Position numbers and translations under genes: made by a program
Part shown: positions 1 through 11,702 of the stretch, piece by piece
How positions within the stretch are numbered: the stretch's first letter is position 1
How the letters are laid out: the number at the start of each line of letters is the position of its first letter
Notes under the pieces: model-generated
What the model saw: only the letters and a program-made list of their open reading frames with translations
Told to the model about the DNA's origin: nothing
Databases searched by the model: none
Source of the DNA: Amblyomma americanum
Taxonomy: Eukaryota > Arthropoda > Arachnida > Ixodida > Ixodidae
DNA length: 64,000 nt
Reading direction: 5' to 3'
Assembly (NCBI RefSeq): GCF_052857255.1
Contig: NC_135500.1
Location: 161,523,189 to 161,587,188, forward strand

Positions 1-1663
1 GAACACATACGGTACGCGTATAACAAAAAATAAGTTAATAAATAAGCACATGGCAGCCTGCGTAAGGAAGAGTAATATGGAGAAAATCGAGCATTCTCTA
101 GAGAACAGAGGTAGCCTGTGAAGAGGAAACTAGGCATAGGTAAAAACCAGATGAATGCGCTAAGAGAAAAAGAGGGCAATGCCATTAGCAATATATATAG
201 ACGCTTAAAGTAGCTGAAGTGTTCTACAGCTACCTGTACAGTAGCCAATGTATTCAGATCGCTAATGAGAGAGGCAGTAGCGAACCCAAAATGGGACATC
301 CCACCAGTAACGAAAGAGGAAGTAAGGAAAGCGTTAGGAATAATGCAAAAGCGGAAAGCAGCTGGTGAGGACCAGGCAACTGCAGATATCTTGAAGACGG
401 AGGGAAGATCGTGCCAGAAAAACTAGCCATCCTCTATACGAAATGTCTTATGACCTAGATCGTACTAGAAGCTTGGAAGTATGCTATCATTCTCTTAATT
501 CATGAGAAAGGAGATGTCAAGGACTTGCAAAATCACATATTTATCAGCTTACTGTCCGTTGCCTGCAATGTATTTAGTAAGGTAATCGCAAATAGAATCA
601 AGACAACGTTAGACTTCAATTAATAAACCCCTATATATAGTGTATATTGACTGCGAGAAAGCATTTAACTCAGTGCAAACCTCAGCAGTCATGCAGGCAC
701 TGTGCAATCAGGGTGTACAAGAGTCTTACATGAAAATACGGGAAGATATCTACAGCGGCTTCAGACTTACCACAGTCCTTCATACAGCCACCAGTAAAAA
801 AAATTCAATAAAAAAGGGTGTCAGACAGGGCGACACGATCTCGACAATGCTATTCACCGCCTCTTTGCAGGAGGTATTCCGAGGCCTGGATTAGGAACAG
901 TTGTGGATAAGAGTAAATGAAGAATGCGTAAGTAATTTGCGATTCGCTGATGAAATTGCCTTGCTGAGTGACTCATCACTCAGGAGATGAGCTACAATGC
1001 ATGATCAATGAGTTAGACAGGCAGAGGATGCAAAAAACGAAAGTAATGTTCAACAGTCTCGCGAGGGAACAGCAGTTCACAATTGGTAGCGAAGTGCTGC
1101 AAATGGCATGGGAATACTTCAGCTTTAGATAGGTAGTGGCCTCTTATCCTGGTCATTAGAGGGAAATAACAAGAAGAATAAAGAGTGGGGTGGAGCGCAA
1201 ATGGCAGGTCCTCTAAGCTCATGAATGGCAGTTTGCTATTATTCTTCAAGGGAAAAGTATACAGCAGCCCTTATAGGTACTCACCTACGGGGCAGAAACA
1301 TGGAGGCCAACGAAAAGGGTTCAGCTTAAAGACACGCAGCGAGCTACGGAAAGGAAAACGATAGGTATAACGTTAAGAGCCCGGAAACTTGTTGAGTGGG
1401 TGAGAGAACAAACGAAGTTTAATGACATCCTAGTCGAAATCAAGACGAAGAAATAGGCTTCGGCAGGGCATGTAATCGTAAGGCAAGATAGCTGCTGCTC
1501 TTTAAGGGCAACTGAGAGGTTTCCAAGGGAAAGTAAGTGTAGCAGGGGGCGGCAGAAGTTAAGGTGGGCGGATGAGATTAAAAAGTTTGCAGGAATAGGG
1601 TGGGCGCAGTAAGGATGATGATGATGATGACGATGATAATTATGATTGTGACAATGATAATGA
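1..1663 (+). mobile_element. Decayed RTE-type LINE, copy 1 (5' end beyond window)
   Basis: A degraded non-LTR retrotransposon of the same family as the copy at 8731-11746, in the opposite orientation and antisense to the Dscam gene. It enters the window already inside the region between endonuclease and reverse transcriptase; the stretch around 290-370 matches the PPVTKDDVKKALEAMKRGK region of the better copy. It continues through recognisable reverse transcriptase and the C-terminal Arg/Lys/Trp-rich region, and ends in a (GAT)n-like tail at about 1614-1660. The frame is broken many times and a block before the tail is deleted. It lies in the intron 3' of the Ig8 first-half exon. It is fossil DNA with no coding capacity; its 5' end and target-site duplication cannot be seen. 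Confidence 0.85.
640..894 (+). pseudogene. Reverse transcriptase fragment of RTE copy 1
   Basis: The longest surviving open stretch of the decayed LINE, about 84 codons. It covers the central reverse-transcriptase region: an IDCEKAFNSV motif (the first catalytic-Asp block, D of YID/FID), then GVRQGDTIS and LQEVFRGL, which align with GIRQGDTIS and LQEVFRGLN in the copy on the minus strand near 9600. The frame stops at 892-894. The FADD-type active-site block lies just downstream (about 945-965) and is also damaged. Nonfunctional remnant. Confidence 0.8.
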
Positions 1664-2326
1664 ATAAACACTGCCAGTACCTCCCCTTCTTTCTCTTCCC
1701 CTTCCAAATCCTTCCTTGGCTACTTGGATTCACTCGGGCTCGGCAGATGACCAACGGGTCATAGCGGAGCAACCGATCTTTTTCAGTAGGTCTTAGGCTG
1801 TCCTCAAATAGAATTTTTTCTCTTTCTTTTGTGCTGCTCTTTTTTTAGTCCACTAGCCTGCCAGCTGGATCTTTCTAAATCATGGCGTGCTGTTCTTTTT
1901 TTCTCCGCTCAGGTGTATTGAATCTACGGAAGTGAAGGGCCACACATGCTTACGCTGAATCCTCTAGCCAGGAAGTCCTATGATTAATTACCGTCGATGT
2001 GCAATCGTTTGTTTCGAAATGTTCAGAATCAACGTACGGACTCTTTTGAGGAAGGTCCTTGCAAGGCATTATTTGTACACGAATCCATCCACGCAGGTAG
2101 AAGCATACCCAGTTGCACTGACACGTCCACGGACTTTTTCTCGTCGCGTGAACATTAGCACACGCTCCCTTGAATACATGTTTAATAAACTGTTTGATGA
2201 ATTTGTGGAGTTTTCGAGTGCAGCCACCAGGGTAACAGGAGGTAGCCAACAGCAGCCATGTTCGGAAGGACCTCTCTATGCCTAGAATGCCTGGAAAGTA
2301 AACGTGCAATGGACACTTCTTATTAC
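1664..2326. other. Intron sequence 3' of the Ig8 first-half exon
   Basis: Intronic DNA of the Dscam gene between its last visible exon and the LINE relic. On the minus strand the Ig8 frame stays open past the splice donor for about 125 codons to 1950, but that peptide has no Ig character. The second half of Ig8 is not found here and must lie beyond the left edge. Nothing else is supported. Confidence 0.6.
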
Positions 2327-2446
2327 CTGCGGCGCTCTTCCATCTGATGTGGGGCTGGGGAACACCACTAGCCTGGCAGTCGACGTACACCGAGCGCCCA
2401 GACACGGCTGTCGTGTCATTGGGTTCCAAGGTCCACGAAGGAGGCA
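2327..2446 (-). CDS. Dscam: Dscam exon: Ig8, first half
   Basis: Internal exon of the Dscam-family adhesion receptor, 120 bp, phase 1 at both ends. It encodes the linker and first half of the eighth Ig domain: VPPSWTLEPND is the conserved Dscam Ig7-Ig8 linker, VYVDCQASGVP holds the first Ig cysteine, and IRWKSAA holds the core tryptophan. An N-D-T sequon sits in the linker. On the minus strand the acceptor is a T-rich tract ending TCTAG before TGCCT, and the donor is GCAG then GTAATAAG. The first codon is completed by the G that ends the Ig7 exon, giving Val. The second Ig cysteine must come from the next exon, outside the window. The domain number is inferred by comparison with insect Dscam. 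Confidence 0.88.
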
Positions 2447-3532
2447 CTAGACACCAGAAAAAAATATGCAGCTTTTTACTTTTCCAGCGTTAAACATCGT
2501 TGTTCAGCTTCTTACGAAGCGAAGTGCCGCCTTCGGTAAGGTAAACGTGTTTATAAAATGGCTGCCTTCAGGTTCATTTTCTTAACACATAAAATAAGGG
2601 CATGAGAGATAAAGTTGTGCGCCGTAGGTCATCTCTAAAACTTTTTGAGTGTTGAGTGCCGTGAGAAAATGTAGCCTCGCTACCATACCGGGATATAAAA
2701 TTCGCCAGATACCTCCTGTGCTTCCTGTAGAATTACATTTCCGTCAATATTGAAACCAAGCCAGGTTAAAAAATGAGCACGATAGTGTTATCGCATGTCC
2801 ATGTTTCAGTCGATCTGGCTGTTCTCGCAGTTCCTAGGATCCTTCAAGATATTTCTGGTCTTAGCATCCAACCAAAGCGGCGAAGAAGGTCAACGTCGGA
2901 GTCTATGTGAAGGCATTATTCAAAAGGCCCCCATCAATAGGCTCACGAGAAAGGTAAGTGCAGTGAGCCGGTTAGTTACAGCAAGCCTATGTTATGCAAT
3001 GTTTTGCTTTGCGCATTGCTACGTTCTAGAATAAGTCACAAAAAAGATTTCTCATGATTTTTTCTAGTCTTCGAATCTGTTTTTATTTTGCTTCAGAACT
3101 CGTTTTCTGTGTTGATTGGTGCTCCTATTGGCCTAGATAATTGAATATGCGCCGCAAAAAATATCTCCTCGCACTTTCTTAGAGGAAATGAAAGATTAAC
3201 GTGAACACCGGGGAAAAGCCCCTTTACGCATTGCCGCTGGATCCTTCGGTGGGTAATAATACCAGTTATATCTTTTAAAACTCATTAATTCCGGCTTCGA
3301 AAGTGCTAACCACAAATTTTATTTTGTTTTTGGTTTTGGGCAGCGCTTTATTTGTTATAGCGGAAGCATAGCAATGATTAATGTTCAGGTAGAGTAAATA
3401 ATTGAAGTAAAGCACACGAAAATGTTCAGCTTCAGGAAGAACAATGCTTATTTCGCCGAACACACGAAAGCCAGTGCAATCCATATGTGCTGCTATTTAC
3501 TCTCCAAAGCATTTATTTGTGGCAGCACAAAC
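2447..3532 (-). other. Intron between Ig7 and Ig8 exons
   Basis: 1,086-bp intron with GT-AG ends (donor GTTTGT at 3532, acceptor TCTAG ending at 2447). No repeat, Ig-like reading frame or RNA gene was recognised. In insect Dscam1 the Ig7-encoding exon is one of a large array lying before the equivalent of this intron; no second Ig7-like exon is seen here. Confidence 0.75.
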
Positions 3533-3832
3533 CTTTGACGAGGAGCTCCGCAGAGTGTTCGGCAGACGCATATTGGTTGGTGGCTCTGCACGTGTAATTT
3601 CCGTTCTGACGCGACGAAAGGCGCTGCAGTGTGAGCGTCGAGACGAAGCCGCCCTCGGCCGACAGGATGGAGACGTCGGGTAGAGGGTACGCGCCGGGCA
3701 CTAGTGGCTTTCCGTCACGCAGCCACTCGATGCGAATCGGAGGGTCACCAGCATGCACCAGGCATGTCAGGCCTGCGCGCACGCCTTCGTGCAGGTTTGC
3801 TTGAAAGTTGAACGGTGTTATCTGCGGCCCAC
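3533..3832 (-). CDS. Dscam: Dscam exon: complete Ig7
   Basis: Internal 300-bp exon, phase 1 at both ends, encoding one complete Ig domain. GPQITPFNFQ is the Dscam Ig7 opening (insects have PPQIIPF), GLTCLVHAGDPP carries the first cysteine, IRIEWLRDGK the tryptophan, and NGNYTCRATN the tyrosine-corner second cysteine, followed by SAEHSAELLVK. N-Y-T is a glycosylation sequon. The acceptor is CCTCTTGCAG before GTGGGCC and the donor AAAG then GTTTGT. In insect Dscam1 this position (exon 9 array) is mutually exclusively spliced and governs homophilic binding specificity; here it appears as one exon. The protein should be a type I membrane receptor acting at the cell surface. The start is set by the splice site, not an ATG. 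Confidence 0.92.
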
Positions 3833-6796
3833 CTGCAAGAGGAAAGACGAGACCGTTCAATACAAATTTCAGTTTCAAACGAGAGCGCGCTGTGCGGGGG
3901 GCAAATGTCAGTGCGGTCTTGTGCTGTGCGATATCAGTGTAGGTTAGAGTTGATGAGCGAAGAAAGTTGGGCAGGACGATATAAATTCATGGTAGACAAC
4001 AAGGTGATGGAACAGACAAAGGAAGAAACTGAGCTCGTCCGTCTCGCTTCTTTCCTTCTGTGTTGCAATGCTCTGTTGTCTACCAGAGCCACAGGCGGAC
4101 AAAAATAAATGATTAGCTCCACTCTATGGCGTGACTCCTAGGCGACTTGCACGCTGCCTCAGGACGGTAAACGTTTAACAGCGTATACCATTCCTGTGGT
4201 CAGTACGACGTCCATTCGATGGAACAAAACTTCCTTGTCTTTCATGTTTCCGAGATTTTATAAGGCAGAAGTTAAGCTTCGCAGTACAAATACAAAAGAG
4301 ATATGTCTACTTCAAGTGTTCCTGTCTTGCTTCAGCCGCTTTTTTACAATAAAATATGGGGCTACCATTCAGCTCCAGCACATAGCGAGGTCGCAAAATG
4401 CAAAGAAAAATAAAAACATTATTGGGAACACTTGTTTCTAAGGCCAGCGAACTTTTCGTACTATATACAAACCACTTGAAAAGCGAGCACGCTGAATAAA
4501 ACTTTGCGCAAAACATGGCTGAAAACAAGGCAGAGTTGCGAGTAACACAACCGCGAGCTCCACCCGAAATTCAGATCATAGACAGCTATGGGTGATTCAA
4601 GTAACTTTTTCCAACGTTTACACAATTTTCGATTCTTTTTTGCAGTGTGCACAACAAAATATAAATGACCACAATTTTTTTTAACGCATTTACCGAAAGA
4701 TGCGGGCTCGACCCCGGCCGCGGCGGTCGAATTTCGATGGATGCGAAATTCTAGAGGCTCGTGTTCTGTGCGATGTCAGTGCACGTTAAATAACCCCAGA
4801 TGATCGAGATTTCCGGAGCCCTTCGCTACGGCCTCCCTCACAGTCTTATCCGCTTTTGGACGTTAAGCCCTATAAACCATAAACCGTTTTAATGCATCTA
4901 TACAAGACAACTGATTCCGTGTGCCCTTTTTACAGCCTATGATCACTAGAACGCTACGTTTGCAATTTCAGCACCTCAGAGCGAGGGTTGATCTTTACCG
5001 TGTATATTTTATGGCCAAGATTAATAAATGTCAAAGCATAAATGGCTCTCCTAATTTGATATCCGGTTGAATTTTCGTTGCTATGGTAACCGTCGCTAAA
5101 CTTTTCCCCAGAAAAAATTTTGTCAAGAATTCCGGCACTGCTCGGGGCTGAAAATTCCTGCTCAGTGCGTAGAAGTGCAATCTATCCTTGGGGCGTTTAT
5201 CGACAAAACGCCCCCACACCGTAACTAACGTGATCATTACGGGAGCACTTTCCACGATTGAAATCCGCCTCCAGCTATCTTTTTTTGCTCTTCATTAATT
5301 ATTGATTCTTCCTGCTGCCTTGTCGGGTTACGATTATGGTGACGCCCTTAAATGCCTTTCTCATCTTTGCATACTGATAGGTCAAAGAGCTTCCAATCCC
5401 TGTGAAACGGTGGTGAAAGAGGGTGAGTTTCAATTTTGTGTTGCCCGAGATACGCAGTATGAAGAAATTTTTCCAGACCACTTCGCTGAACACTTGCAGG
5501 GCGAATCATCTCAAAACGCTGCAATTTGTGGCTCCAAAACACTAACAGCGCTAAAACAACAAGTCCAAAGATACTAATGATTACTTCCAGCAGGCTACTG
5601 CAATGAATACGGATAATTTCCTTGGAGAGCATTGCCACGTGTCCTGCAGTTTAAGGGAGTTCACAGTATTGCATAATGATCTGAAAATAGAAAAACACGG
5701 CTTCCTGTCGGTTTTAGAATTTATAGTTTTGCAGCTCTTAGAACTGCACGCAGGCTTTGAAGCTCGCTGCAGCACAGCGCCAGCCTCAAATAACGGTTTC
5801 ATTTCAACTGCGTTCTATTTTTGTCTACATTTATCATTAGCTGCAGAGATGCTGCCCACATATACTTTCGTCGCCCTTGGCTCGAGACAAGTTATGTTGG
5901 GAATGAATACGAGTAACTAGAATAAAAACAAAAATAGAAATAGATTCGAAACATAATCATGCATTGCAGTAGCCATTCACCATGGTTTCACTTCGATCAC
6001 CACGGCTTACTTAGATGCATCGAAATTTTTTAACATGGGTGTTTTTCGCATTCTGTTCCCATCTAAATTCGGCTGTTGTGGTTAAGGTGTACGCGCAATC
6101 TCCAGGACAGTAGCAGAACACTAAAGACACTCATACACTGCGTTAAAATATTCAGCACAGTTTAAGCTGTAGGCAACAATGATTGCACAAAATATCTTTG
6201 CGTCTGCATTTTTTGTTGGCAGGACAATTATTACAGATTAGTACGTAGGTCATGGTATAATTTTGTTCATTCCTTATTCCGGATATACCATAAGAACAGC
6301 AACAAACTTACCATATATACCAGCTCAGCCATGCTTTAGGCCTTTACTACTTCCTTTGTATATCATATCTTGTCGATTCTGGATTACTGCTGCTGTAACC
6401 ATCCAGGCGGTCAAATATTTTTGTTCTCAAAAGACGCTACACTCTAGAATCCAGCATTCTTCCGCGCAGAGCCGAGGTTCAGCCAGGCGTTGAGTGTTCG
6501 TGGGGCTGATTATTGCAAGAGAGTCGGACTCATAAATGCTGCCATGTTAAGTCAGCTCATAAGTTTGTGCTGAGAACTGTACCTACCAGGCAGCGCCACA
6601 TTCAGGACATCAATGCATACACCACCGTAATAACTGTGTTTTACCCAATAATTCTCTAACTTTTGGAAAGCTTTGTCACTGCAAAGCAATGCAACAAAGA
6701 AAACAGTACAAATTGGGGTGGCTGATGCATTCGCTGTGTCCCTTTAAATAATAAACTGCAATATATTAGTGAAAGTTAATATACAAGGCGACTCAC
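3833..6796 (-). other. Intron between Ig6 second half and Ig7
   Basis: 2,964-bp intron (donor GTGAGT at 6796, acceptor TTGCAG ending at 3833). Apart from the truncated SINE at 4693-4885 it holds only AT-rich sequence and short chance reading frames. No additional Ig7-like exon is found, although this is where an exon-9-type array would sit. Confidence 0.75.
4693..4885 (+). repeat. tRNA-derived SINE, 5'-truncated copy
   Basis: About 190 bp clearly homologous to the full SINE at 48340-48572. It begins at the B-box side (GGCTCGACCCCGGCCGCGG) and continues through GTCGAATTTCGATGGA, CAGTGCACGTTAAA and the tail CCTATAAACCATAAACC. The A-box half of the tRNA-like head is missing. It has the same orientation as the copy at 48340 and is antisense to Dscam. 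Confidence 0.85.
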
Positions 6797-6958
6797 TGCG
6801 TACGTGCAGGGTCAGTGTTCGATGAACCACCTGGGAGTCCGGTCCATGTACCGTGCATGTATACTGTCCCTGATCGTGTTCCCGGTCAGTGCCCTGAATC
6901 TGCAGGGTGCCGTTGGGAAACACAGACTGGCGCTGGTTCAGGGGAAGCCTCCGGCCAT
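6797..6958 (-). CDS. Dscam: Dscam exon: Ig6, second half
   Basis: Internal 162-bp exon, phase 1 at both ends, giving the C-terminal half of Ig6. DGRRLPLNQRQSVFPNGTLQ matches the Dscam signature in which an Asn-rich strand is followed by FPNGTL; GQYTCTVHGP carries the second Ig cysteine, and TLTLHVR ends the domain. N-G-T is a glycosylation sequon. The acceptor (CAACCAAG before ATGGCC) has a modest pyrimidine tract, but the phase fits: the G ending the previous exon plus AT gives Asp, restoring the WEK-D-GR sequence typical of Dscam Ig6. The donor is CGCA then GTGAGTCG. Domain assignment is by comparison with insect Dscam from memory. Confidence 0.9.
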
Positions 6959-7069
6959 CTTGGTTGTTTTGCGAAAAGACAAAAAATATATAAGGTTCAA
7001 GGTGTTTCATCATACACGCCACTGATTTTACTATTTAATCAATTATATGTTATTAATCCTTTCTACGCA

Positions 7070-7175
<106 letters not shown>

Positions 7176-7444
7176 CAGTTTCTTAGTTTCCTCAAAGACC
7201 GCTCCGGTGATCGTTCGGTTTAATTTGCAGCCAAAAATCCATATCTTGCTTGAGCCCCAAACACCGACCAAAACACTGCAGTGTAAAGATGCCACTTCTA
7301 CTGAGGCTAAAAACAAAAACTCCGCATATGGATCTGACGAAAACATATGCACTGAAAAAAAAACAGTTAGGCTTAGTATTTACTACCTTAAATATCTAAC
7401 GCGCTAAAAGAATGGGGCACACAGAACTGTCAGCTCGCACTGAC

Positions 7445-7876
7445 CTTTCTCCCAGTAGACGTGCCCGAATGGATAGCCGCCGAACGGGCACTGGACCGAG
7501 AACGTACCCCCGGCCAGCGCCGACAGGTTGCCCAGAGACCGTACAAACACCGAGCCGTACACATTGATGCGAGCCGAGTGCGACGCCGCTCCAGCATAGT
7601 TGGACGCCTCGCACGAGTACGAGCCACCGTCTTGTACCTCCGTCGAAGAAATGGACAGCGTACTGGTAACCTCGGCTGCACTACCACCAGTGCCGGCGTC
7701 TGGACCATTCGCTCGGACTCGGACGCGACCGTGACGAGAGTCGAGAGGCCACGCCCCATCCAGCATCCACGTGATTCGCGGTGGGGGGTCTCCAGAGGCA
7801 ACGCAGCGTAGAGATACCGCTTTCCCAGGTCTCACAGTGGTCTCTTCGAAAGTTGACTTCAATTTTGGTGCTTGGT
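7445..7876 (-). CDS. Dscam: Dscam exon: Ig5 plus Ig6 first half
   Basis: The longest exon in the window, 432 bp (144 codons), phase 1 at both ends. Ig5 runs from APKLKSTFEE, through SLRCVASGDPPPRITW (first cysteine and tryptophan), to GGSYSCEASNYAGAASHSAR (second cysteine) and the INVYG linker. Ig6 then starts with LGNLSALAGGTFSVQC and ends at GHVYWEK, the tryptophan strand, where the exon is interrupted. N-L-S is a sequon. The Ig5 C'-E region is Gly/Ala/Arg-rich and looks longer than in insects. Acceptor GAATTTTCAG before ACCAAG; donor GAAAG then GTCAGT. The first codon becomes Asp with the G from the Ig4 exon. GC content is much higher than in the flanking introns. Confidence 0.93.
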
Positions 7877-8718
7877 CTGAAAATTCAAAATATAGCAACA
7901 GAAAAGTGCACAGTAGATTAGGTAATATTCTTTGCGGTCCATAAATTGTGCTTGTTAGCCTATATATGAGTAGTTACCCAACAGCTTTTTAGAAGTTTTG
8001 CCACAATTTATATTAGCTCGAAGAAAAAAAGAAGAAAAACTGAATAAATGAGCAATCCAACTATCAACACGTACAACAAGGACGAGCGCTCGTTCTTCTG
8101 GTGCGTGTGTCTTTTTCGTCTTGGTCTTTATTCTCCCATGTCGGATCAAGGTTTTTCGGGAATTCTGAAGCAAAAGTATTTGTGCCTTGAAACCAACCAA
8201 CAGTGTTAGTACTGATGACGCTTACTCATTTTCATAGCCATCTACTCGAACTTGAGTCTGTCCGTGCTTCAAAAGCATGGAATGTTTTTCTCTCTGCCAA
8301 CGCAAGCATCTCGCTAGGAACACACTGGAGCGCTAAACTAAAGCAGAGCTCGCTAATAGTATTTAGACAGTTACGCAAGAAACGCACTTGCCAAGAACGC
8401 ACCTGGGCAAGTACTTTAAAGGAAATATATGACGAAAACGTTCAAAACTCATGGTCAAAAACTTACTATTCCTCTAGCGCGTCCTCTCGCTGGTCACTCT
8501 ACATCATCATAATTTTTGAAAGAACATAGCGGAAATCTAACTTAACTCTAGCACAACCACAAGTTGTTTTGCTGAAAAAAGCTTCAGCAAAACAGCAATT
8601 ATAAACAAATAAATTAAGTAAACGGCAAAACATCTATATTTTCTGTGAAACCACTGAACTGAAATTCCTGAAATCAGCAAGGTAATTGCGATATATATTG
8701 ACCAAAAAAACACTACGT

Positions 8719-8730
8719 TCACTCCAGTTT
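8719..8730. repeat. Target-site duplication, left copy (RTE)
   Basis: TCACTCCAGTTT, identical over 12 bp to 11747-11758. It lies next to the 3' tail of the minus-strand RTE element. Confidence 0.88.
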
Positions 8731-8762
8731 CATCATCAACATCATCATCCTCATCAGCCTTA

Positions 8763-10181
8763 CTACACCCACTGCAGGGCAAAGGCCTCTCCCATGTCTC
8801 TCCAATTAACCCTATCCTTTGCCAGCTGCATCCACCCTTTGCCTGCAAACTTCTTAATCTCATCCGCCCACCTAACTTTCTGCCGCCCCCAGCTACGCTT
8901 ACTTTCTCTTGGAATCCACTCCGTTACCCTTAAGGACCAGCGGTTATCTTGCCTTCGCATTACATGCCCTGCCCAAGCCCATTTCTTTCTCTTGATTTCG
9001 ATTAGGATGCCATTAACCCGTGTTTGTTCCCTCACCCACTCTGCCCGCTTCCGATCTCTTAACGTTACACCTATCATTTTTCTTTCCATGGCTCGCTGCG
9101 TTGTCCTTAACTTAAGCTGAACTCTTTTCGTTAGCCTCCACGTTTCTGCGCCGTAGGTGAGTACCGGTAAGATTATGCTGTTGTACACTTTCCTCTTGAG
9201 GGAAATAGGTAAACTGCCACTCATGATCTGCGAGAATTTGCCATATGCGCTCCACCCCATTCTTATCCTTCTAGTTATCTCCCTCTCATAATCCGGATCA
9301 GCTGTCACTACCTGCCCTAAGTAGACGTATTCCGTCACTATTTTTAGGCGCTCGCTGCCAATTGTAAACTGTTGTTCCCTTGCTAGGCTGTTGAACATTA
9401 CCTTGGTTTTCTGCATGTTAATTTTTAGACCCATCGATCTGCTCTGCCTGTCTAACTCATTGATCATGATTTGCAGTTAACCTCCTGAGTGACTAAGCAA
9501 GGCAATGTCATCAGCAAATCGCAGATTATTTAGGTATTCTCCATTTATTCTTATTCCCAACTGTTCCCAATTCAGGCCTCGAAATACCTCCTGTAAACAT
9601 GCGGTGAACAGCATTGGCGAGATCGTGTCTCCTTGCCTGATGCCCTTCCTTATTGGAATTTTATTGCTGACTTTATGGAGGACTATAGTAGCTGTGCAGT
9701 TGCTATATATATCTTCCAGTATTTGGACATAAGGCTCTTCTACCCCCTGATTACGCAATGCCTGTATGACTGCTGAGGTTTAACTGAGTCGAATGCTTTC
9801 TCGAAAATCAATGAACGCTATATATAGAGGTTGGTTATATTCTGCGCATTTCTCTATCACCTGATTGATAGTGTGAATGTGATCTATTGTGGAATATCCT
9901 TTACGAAAGCCTGCCTGATCATTTGGTTGATTAAAGTCTAACGTTGCCCTGACTCTATTAGCGATTACCTTAGTAAATACTTTGTAGGCAACGGATAGTA
10001 AGCTGATCGGCCTGTAATTTTTCAAGTCCTTGTCGTCTCCCTTCTTATGAATTAAGATAATGTTTGCATTCTTCTAAGCTTCTGGTACAGTCGAGGTCAT
10101 AAGGCATTGCGTATACAGGGTGGCTAGTTTTTCAAGCACGATGTCCCTTCCATCCTTCAACAGATCTGCTGTTACCTGATC
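8763..10181 (-). pseudogene. RTE reverse transcriptase and C-terminal domain, interrupted
   Basis: Reverse transcriptase half of the LINE, downstream of the first stop. Blocks visible in order: ILIHKKGD and NYRPISLLSVAYK (about 10060-9985), DQAGFRKGYSTIDHI (about 9920), PLYIAFIDF with the first catalytic Asp (about 9815), GIRQGDTISPMLF (about 9640), and LRFADDIALLSHS, the FADD active site (about 9510). The C-terminal part has LTYGAETWRLTKR and a basic Trp-rich tail (KKWAWAGHVMRRQDNRWS). Lesions are a TAG at 10074-10076, two compensating indels just before a TAA at 9780-9782, and a TAA at 9477-9479; the frame is otherwise the same throughout. In life it copies its own RNA into DNA at a nicked target; here it is inactive. 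Confidence 0.9.
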
Positions 10182-11702
10182 TTACCCAACTGCTTTTCCC
10201 CTTTTCATTGCTTCTAAGGCTTTCTTTACATCATCTTTCGTTACTGGCGGGATGACGCATTGCTGTGCACTGCTGTCGTTCTCATTAGCGCTCTGATTAC
10301 ATTGGCTACTGTACAGGTCTGTGTATAACTCTTCGGCTACGTTAACTATCTTATCCATATTGTTAATGACATTGTCCTGCTTGTCTCTTAATGCATACAT
10401 CTGGTTTTTACCTATGCCTAGTTTCCTCTTCACTGTTTTTAGACTACCTCCGTTCTTTATAGCATGCTCGATTCTCTCCATATTAAACTTCCTTATGTCG
10501 GCTACCTTGCGCTTATTTATTAACTTTGATATCTCCGTTAGTTCTATTCTATCGGTAGGGTTAGATGCCCTCATGTTTTGGCACTTCTTAATCAGATCTT
10601 TCGTCACCGGAGATAGCTTCCCGGTATCCTTTCGAACTGTCCTACCGCCTACTTCTACTGCGCACTCCGGAATTATTGATGTCAGATTATCGTGCATGGA
10701 ATGAAGATCAAGATCATCTTCCTCAGTTAAAGCCGAATATCGATTTTGCAGCGCTATCCTAAACTCCTGTGCTTTCCCTCTTACGGCTAACTCGTTAATG
10801 GTCTTCCTCTTCACTAGCTTCTTCCGTTCCCTCTTCAAGTTTAAGCTAATTCTAGACCTTACCATTCCGTGGTCGCTACAACGCACCTTTCCGAGGACGG
10901 CCACATCCTGAATGATGCCAGATTTAGCACATAGTATGAAGTCGATTTCATTTTTAATCTCACCATTGGGGCTCTTCCAGGCCCATTTCCTGTTTTCTCG
11001 TTTGCGGAAGAAGGTATTCATGATCCGTAAATTATTTCTATCCGCGAATTCGACTAATAACTCTCCCCTGCTATTTCTAGAGCCTATCCCATAGTCACCT
11101 ACCGCGTGGTCGTCAGCATGCTTCTTGCCCACCTTCGCATTGAAGTCGCCCATCAGTACAGTGTACTGCGATTTTACTTCATTCATTGCCGATTCTACGT
11201 CCTCATAGAAACTTTCAACGGTCTGGTCATCATAGCTGGATGTGGGTGCGTAGGCCTGCACCACTTTCAGCTTATACCTCCTACTCAGCCTAATTACTAT
11301 AGCTGCTACCCTCTCTTTAATACTGTAGAACTCCTCTACGTTGCCAGCTATATCCTTATTAATGAGGAATCCCACACCTAGTTCTCGTCTATCCTCTAAC
11401 CCGCGATAGCACAGTATGTGTCCGTCCTTTAGTACTGTATACGCCTGACCTGTCCTCCTAACTTCGCTAAGCCCTATCACATCCCATTTAATTCCCGCTA
11501 GTTCCTCAAACAGCACTGCTAGGCTAGCCTCACTAGCTAAAGTTCTAGCGCTAAACGTTGCCAGGTTCAGATTCCAATGGCGGCCTGTCCGGAGCCAGAG
11601 ATTCTTAGCACCCTCCGCTGCGTCACAGGTCTGACCGCCGCCGTGGTCAGTTGCTCTGCAGCCGCTGGGGACTGAGGGCCGAGGGTTAATTGGTTTGATC
11701 AT
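10182..11702 (-). pseudogene. RTE endonuclease reading frame (uninterrupted part)
   Basis: About 506 codons from the first ATG (11702) to a TAA at 10184-10182, which replaces a sense codon in the middle of the polyprotein. The N-terminal two-thirds is an exonuclease/endonuclease/phosphatase-fold AP-like endonuclease: LNLATFSARTL opening, IGLSEVRRTG (catalytic Glu), VVQAYAPTSS, TVLMGDFNAKVG (Asp and Asn), NEIDFILC, and VRCSDHGMVRS (the SDH catalytic His motif). All expected catalytic residues are present. The rest is the linker leading into reverse transcriptase (PPVTKDDVKKALEAMKRGKA). The frame is open upstream to 11750 but begins with GTG there, at the insertion edge, so the ATG at 11702 is the likelier start. 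Such proteins are often annotated as craniofacial development protein 2-like. The endonuclease nicks the target site in target-primed reverse transcription. Confidence 0.88.
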
